Assembly: GCA_030629475.1 (NCBI GenBank)
Contig: DAOVOU010000115.1
Span: 1 to 6,937, forward strand
Source: Desulfobacterales bacterium
GTDB taxonomy: Bacteria; Desulfobacterota; Desulfobacteria; Desulfobacterales; C00003060
Direction of reading: 5' to 3'
Length of the DNA stretch: 6,937 bases
The stretch's first letter is position 1. Each line of letters opens with the position of its first letter. The position numbers were made by a program, and so were the translations under genes. The notes under the pieces were generated by a model. The model was given only the letters and a program-made list of their open reading frames with translations, did not search any database and had not been told where the DNA came from. Positions 4,916 through 6,937 of the stretch are shown here, piece by piece.

Positions 4916-5794
4916 TTAGCCAAAAACCGCAGAGGCTTCATACAGCGGCATCAGGATCTCAAACAGCCGGGCAATATCGTCAGCGATCTCGACACCGCGA
5001 GTCACTACCTTGTCCTTCTTAACGATTTTGGCAATCTGCAAATCCACCCAGGTGCTGTCTGTCAGATCCTCGAGGAAGTCAGCCAGAGATTCGATCTCTT
5101 GCTCCTGGCCTTCATTAAACAAGCGCCACTTTCCTCCGGCCGACATTATGGTTCCGGTAAAGGCATCCTCCTCCTTAATGTCGTAAATTGACAAATCATG
5201 TTCGGATACGACTTTGTTAAGCCAGGAGTCGTTCTTGGCGTCTCTCAGCCAGGCAATGAAAGCATTCCAGTCATCTTGGGCGTCCTTTTCCTGGTTGGAC
5301 CGCTCGATATAAAGGCCAAAATAGAGACAGTTTTCATCAAGTCGGGCAAAAAAATTTGTCTGGAGCCGGAAGTCATCGTGACGCCGGTGATTAAGATCGT
5401 CCCAGTGAATCGCAGAAAGCCCGTACCTTGGCCATGATGCAATGTCAAATTTGTCTGAGTTTAGGCGAACGGCCACCGCACCACCCAGACTGTCATAATG
5501 GCGCCAGGTTGCGCCTGCAACGTCTTCGGAAAAATCGTCTTCTTTCAAACCCTCAAATTCACTGGCATACTCTGGGGGCTGCGGTTGTTTGCGTTTTCCG
5601 CCTTTTTTGGCTCTTATCAGCGCCAGTTCTCGGTGCATGCGCTCAATAATTCGGTTCTGCAAAGTTACAGTGGTTGTAACCTCCTCACCACTCTCCCAGC
5701 GGATACACATGGCATCTCTGTCAATGGCAAGAACTTTATAGACTCCCTTCATGTTTTCGTGTTCCTGGCCGATCTTAAATTCGATATCAGTCAT
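4916..5794 (-). CDS. Unknown 292-aa protein with N-terminal SH3/KOW-like module
   Basis: Function not recognised. Residues about 5-50 form a compact beta-rich module (ENMKGVYKVLAIDRDAMC, IRWESGEEVTTTVTLQNRII) that I believe recurs at the N-terminus of otherwise unrelated proteins and may bind nucleic acid. A basic, proline-containing linker follows (KKGGKRKQPQPPEY, 63-76). The C-terminal 200 residues are acidic and alpha/beta, with RLQTNFFARLDENCLYFGLYIER (143-165), a Trp-rich region (DDWNAFIAWLRD, 174-185) and a last helix ADDIARLFEILMPLYEAS (271-288). No signal peptide or membrane segment is visible. Start ATG 5794 has AGGAGA 8 nt upstream. It follows the HU gene by 142 nt. The order of a shared nucleic-acid module, linker and unknown domain suits an effector or sensor, but that is inference. 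Confidence 0.85.
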   Translation of the reverse strand: MTDIEFKIGQEHENMKGVYKVLAIDRDAMCIRWESGEEVTTTVTLQNRIIERMHRELALIRAKKGGKRKQPQPPEYASEFEGLKEDDFSEDVAGATWRHYDSLGGAVAVRLNSDKFDIASWPRYGLSAIHWDDLNHRRHDDFRLQTNFFARLDENCLYFGLYIERSNQEKDAQDDWNAFIAWLRDAKNDSWLNKVVSEHDLSIYDIKEEDAFTGTIMSAGGKWRLFNEGQEQEIESLADFLEDLTDSTWVDLQIAKIVKKDKVVTRGVEIADDIARLFEILMPLYEASAVFG

Positions 5795-5936
5795 TGATAC
5801 AGATCTCCTTCTCTATCCACTCTCTTCTTTAGCGAAAGCGAATGCAAAATTGGTCCTCAGTTTCTTCACTATGCCATGCAAATATTTTACCCTTGACGAC
5901 AGTGATAGCCCATTCACTGGGGGTCTTGCTATTGAT

Positions 5937-6209
5937 TCATTGAACCCGTTGCTTAAAAGCTTTCCCCGGGGTGAATTTCACACTCTTGGAAGCCGGGATG
6001 TTAATCTTTTCTCCTGTCCTCGGGTTGCGACCTTCCCGTGCAGCTCTTTCAACAACCTTAAAGCTCCCGAAGCCTATGAGTGAAACAGAATCTCCCTTCT
6101 CCAAAGCAGACGAAATACCCTCAAGGACAGCATTAACTGTTTCACCTGCGACTTTTTGGGTGATACCTGTCTTATCTGAAACAAACCTTACTAAATCTTC
6201 CTTTTTCAT
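5937..6209 (-). CDS. hup: HU-family nucleoid DNA-binding protein
   Basis: A 90-aa protein, the standard HU length. It is a dimeric, cytoplasmic protein that bends DNA and compacts the nucleoid. All landmarks are visible: N-terminal MKKEDLVRFVSDKTGITQK helices (1-19), the GFGSF turn (46-50), the DNA-gripping beta arm with RNPRTGEKI (61-69), where Pro63 is the intercalating residue, and the C-terminal IPAS...FTPGKAFK (71-86). Start ATG 6209 has a very strong AAGGAGG 5-6 nt upstream. The RRM gene ahead of it ends in an intrinsic terminator, so HU probably has its own promoter in the ~50-nt gap. I see only a weak TTCACA-like box there. HU and IHF subunits look alike; length and the arm sequence favour HU. 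Confidence 0.95.
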   Translation of the reverse strand: MKKEDLVRFVSDKTGITQKVAGETVNAVLEGISSALEKGDSVSLIGFGSFKVVERAAREGRNPRTGEKINIPASKSVKFTPGKAFKQRVQ

Positions 6210-6260
6210 TCTTTTCCTCCTTGCCTAGGTTTTGTCTGAATTGTGTGAAAAACTTACTAG

Positions 6261-6290
6261 AAAAAGCAAGCCCGGCATAACGACCGGGCT
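6261..6290 (-). terminator. Intrinsic terminator of the RRM gene
   Basis: On the minus strand AGCCCGG (6290-6284), an 8-nt loop and CCGGGCT (6275-6269) form a 7-bp GC-rich stem, followed by TGCTTTTT. It lies about 56 nt after the RRM stop and separates that gene from HU. Confidence 0.8.
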
Positions 6291-6345
6291 CAGGACATCA
6301 CGAGAATAGAAATAGTATCTGGAGTGCCTTGAGCTTTTCAACCGG

Positions 6346-6684
6346 TTACCAAGAACGCCGCCCACCACCCTGGCGTCCACCACTGTGTCCTCGTCCCCTC
6401 CGGCTTCCACCACCTGGGCCTCTTCCGCTTCGACCACCTCCGGAGCGAGGGCGAGCCTCATTAACGTTAAGCGTTCGCCCCTTCAATTCTTTCTCCTTCA
6501 GGCCGGTGATGGCGGACTCCGCATCAGCTTTACCAGGCATCTCCACGAATCCGAACCCTCTTGATTCACCACCGTACCTGTCTTTAATGATTTTGACGGA
6601 TGTGACTTCCCCGAAGGCTTCAAACGCCTCCCGCAAATCCTCTTCGGTGACCTCACGCGACAAATTGCCTACATAGATATTCAT
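6346..6684 (-). CDS. RRM RNA-binding protein with Gly/Arg-rich tail
   Basis: A 112-aa protein with one complete RNA recognition motif, of the type found in many bacteria and cyanobacteria. RNP2 is IYVGNL (3-8) and RNP1 is RGFGFVEM (42-49). The last strand, RTLNVNEARPR (70-80), closes the domain. Residues 81-112 are almost entirely Gly, Arg and Ser, an RGG-like tail that increases RNA affinity in related proteins. Such proteins bind single-stranded RNA; roles in cold or stress adaptation are reported for some relatives. Start ATG 6684 has TAAGGAGG 5-6 nt upstream. A terminator follows. The intact gene is a useful comparison for the truncated RRM start in the chimera at 4325-4669. The two N-termini differ clearly, so the chimera did not arise from a recent copy of this gene. 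Confidence 0.93.
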   Translation of the reverse strand: MNIYVGNLSREVTEEDLREAFEAFGEVTSVKIIKDRYGGESRGFGFVEMPGKADAESAITGLKEKELKGRTLNVNEARPRSGGGRSGRGPGGGSRRGRGHSGGRQGGGRRSW

Positions 6685-6800
6685 TTTGACCTCCTTAAAA
6701 ACACTTCTCGGCGCATCTAAGTTGTGGTTCCGAGTTCTCCTTGGAATGTAAGCGAGACTGTGACACGCCAGACACGGTGACCGATTTGCAAATATTGAAC

Positions 6801-6937
6801 CTATTCGTCATCGCCAGAATCATCCCACTGCTCTGGCAGAGCCTGAGGGCCGGGCCGTATCCCTGCAATATCCGGATCTTCATCACCAGTCCCCAGCCTT
6901 GCTTTAGTCCTACGCTCTTTAGCCTCTATCCGTCTAG
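6801..6937 (-). CDS. C-terminal end of an unidentified protein (partial)
   Basis: The last 44 codons of a gene that enters from the right edge of the window. The frame runs from 6935 to TAG 6803-6801. It begins with a basic stretch, RRIEAKERRTKARLGTGDED, and ends with PDIAGIRPGPQALPEQW and an acidic tail, DDSGDDE. It is not recognisable from the fragment. A Pro-rich, charged tail of this kind suggests a flexible C-terminus. The RRM start lies 116 nt downstream. Confidence 0.55.
   Translation of the reverse strand, partial: RRIEAKERRTKARLGTGDEDPDIAGIRPGPQALPEQWDDSGDDE

Noticed and set aside
4916..5797. Plus-strand frames opposite the 292-aa gene
   Set aside because: They are shadows of a long minus-strand gene with a good ribosome binding site.
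5818..5936. Open frames just after the HU stop (one reads SEWAITVVKGKIFAWH, another SRVKYLHGIVKKLRTNF)
   Set aside because: Both frames are open over only about 40 codons with no start or ribosome binding site. They could be a remnant, but I cannot choose between them.
1..6937. CRISPR arrays, tRNA or rRNA genes, transposase genes, terminal inverted repeats of insertion sequences
   Set aside because: I looked for regularly spaced repeats, tRNA-like cloverleaf ends and transposase motifs on both strands and found none that hold up.

Overview
The window reads as a bacterial accessory region of moderate GC. Every gene I can support lies on the minus strand, so transcription runs from position 6937 down to 1. 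An HU-type nucleoid protein, an RRM protein with a Gly/Arg-rich tail, an FKBP fragment and good purine-rich ribosome binding sites all point to a bacterium. The combination is compatible with Desulfobacterota (Deltaproteobacteria) or a neighbouring phylum, but this is only an inference.

Layout in the direction of transcription. (1) 6937-5937 is conserved 'backbone': the C-terminal end of an unidentified protein, an RRM RNA-binding protein with an intrinsic terminator, and an HU-family DNA-binding protein. (2) 5794-3797 is a mosaic. It holds a 292-aa unknown protein; a 29-codon 5' fragment of an FKBP peptidyl-prolyl isomerase gene; a chimera joining the first ~30 residues of an RRM protein to a winged-helix-like domain; and two small decayed genes. 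The first decayed gene is an 88-codon frame with one internal TAG. The second is a zinc-ribbon gene with a frameshift and a TGA, overlapping the first by ATGA. (3) 3628-2929 holds one compact unknown gene followed by a hairpin resembling a degenerate integron attC site, then a strong intrinsic terminator. (4) 2928-2165 has no convincing gene. (5) 2164-68 is a three-gene operon behind a near-consensus sigma70 promoter: a TIGR04255-family protein, a 241-aa protein, and a 138-aa protein whose start overlaps the preceding stop by ATGA.

The most interesting item is the tightly packed TIGR04255 operon, an intact module of unknown function in a region of debris, which is the kind of setting where defence or stress modules are found. 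Second is the mosaic: two highly expressed housekeeping-type genes (FKBP, RRM) are each represented by an intact ribosome binding site plus only ~30 codons, and one of these is fused in frame to a new domain. Third is the attC-like hairpin directly downstream of a single unknown gene, which raises the possibility that parts of this region are old gene cassettes.
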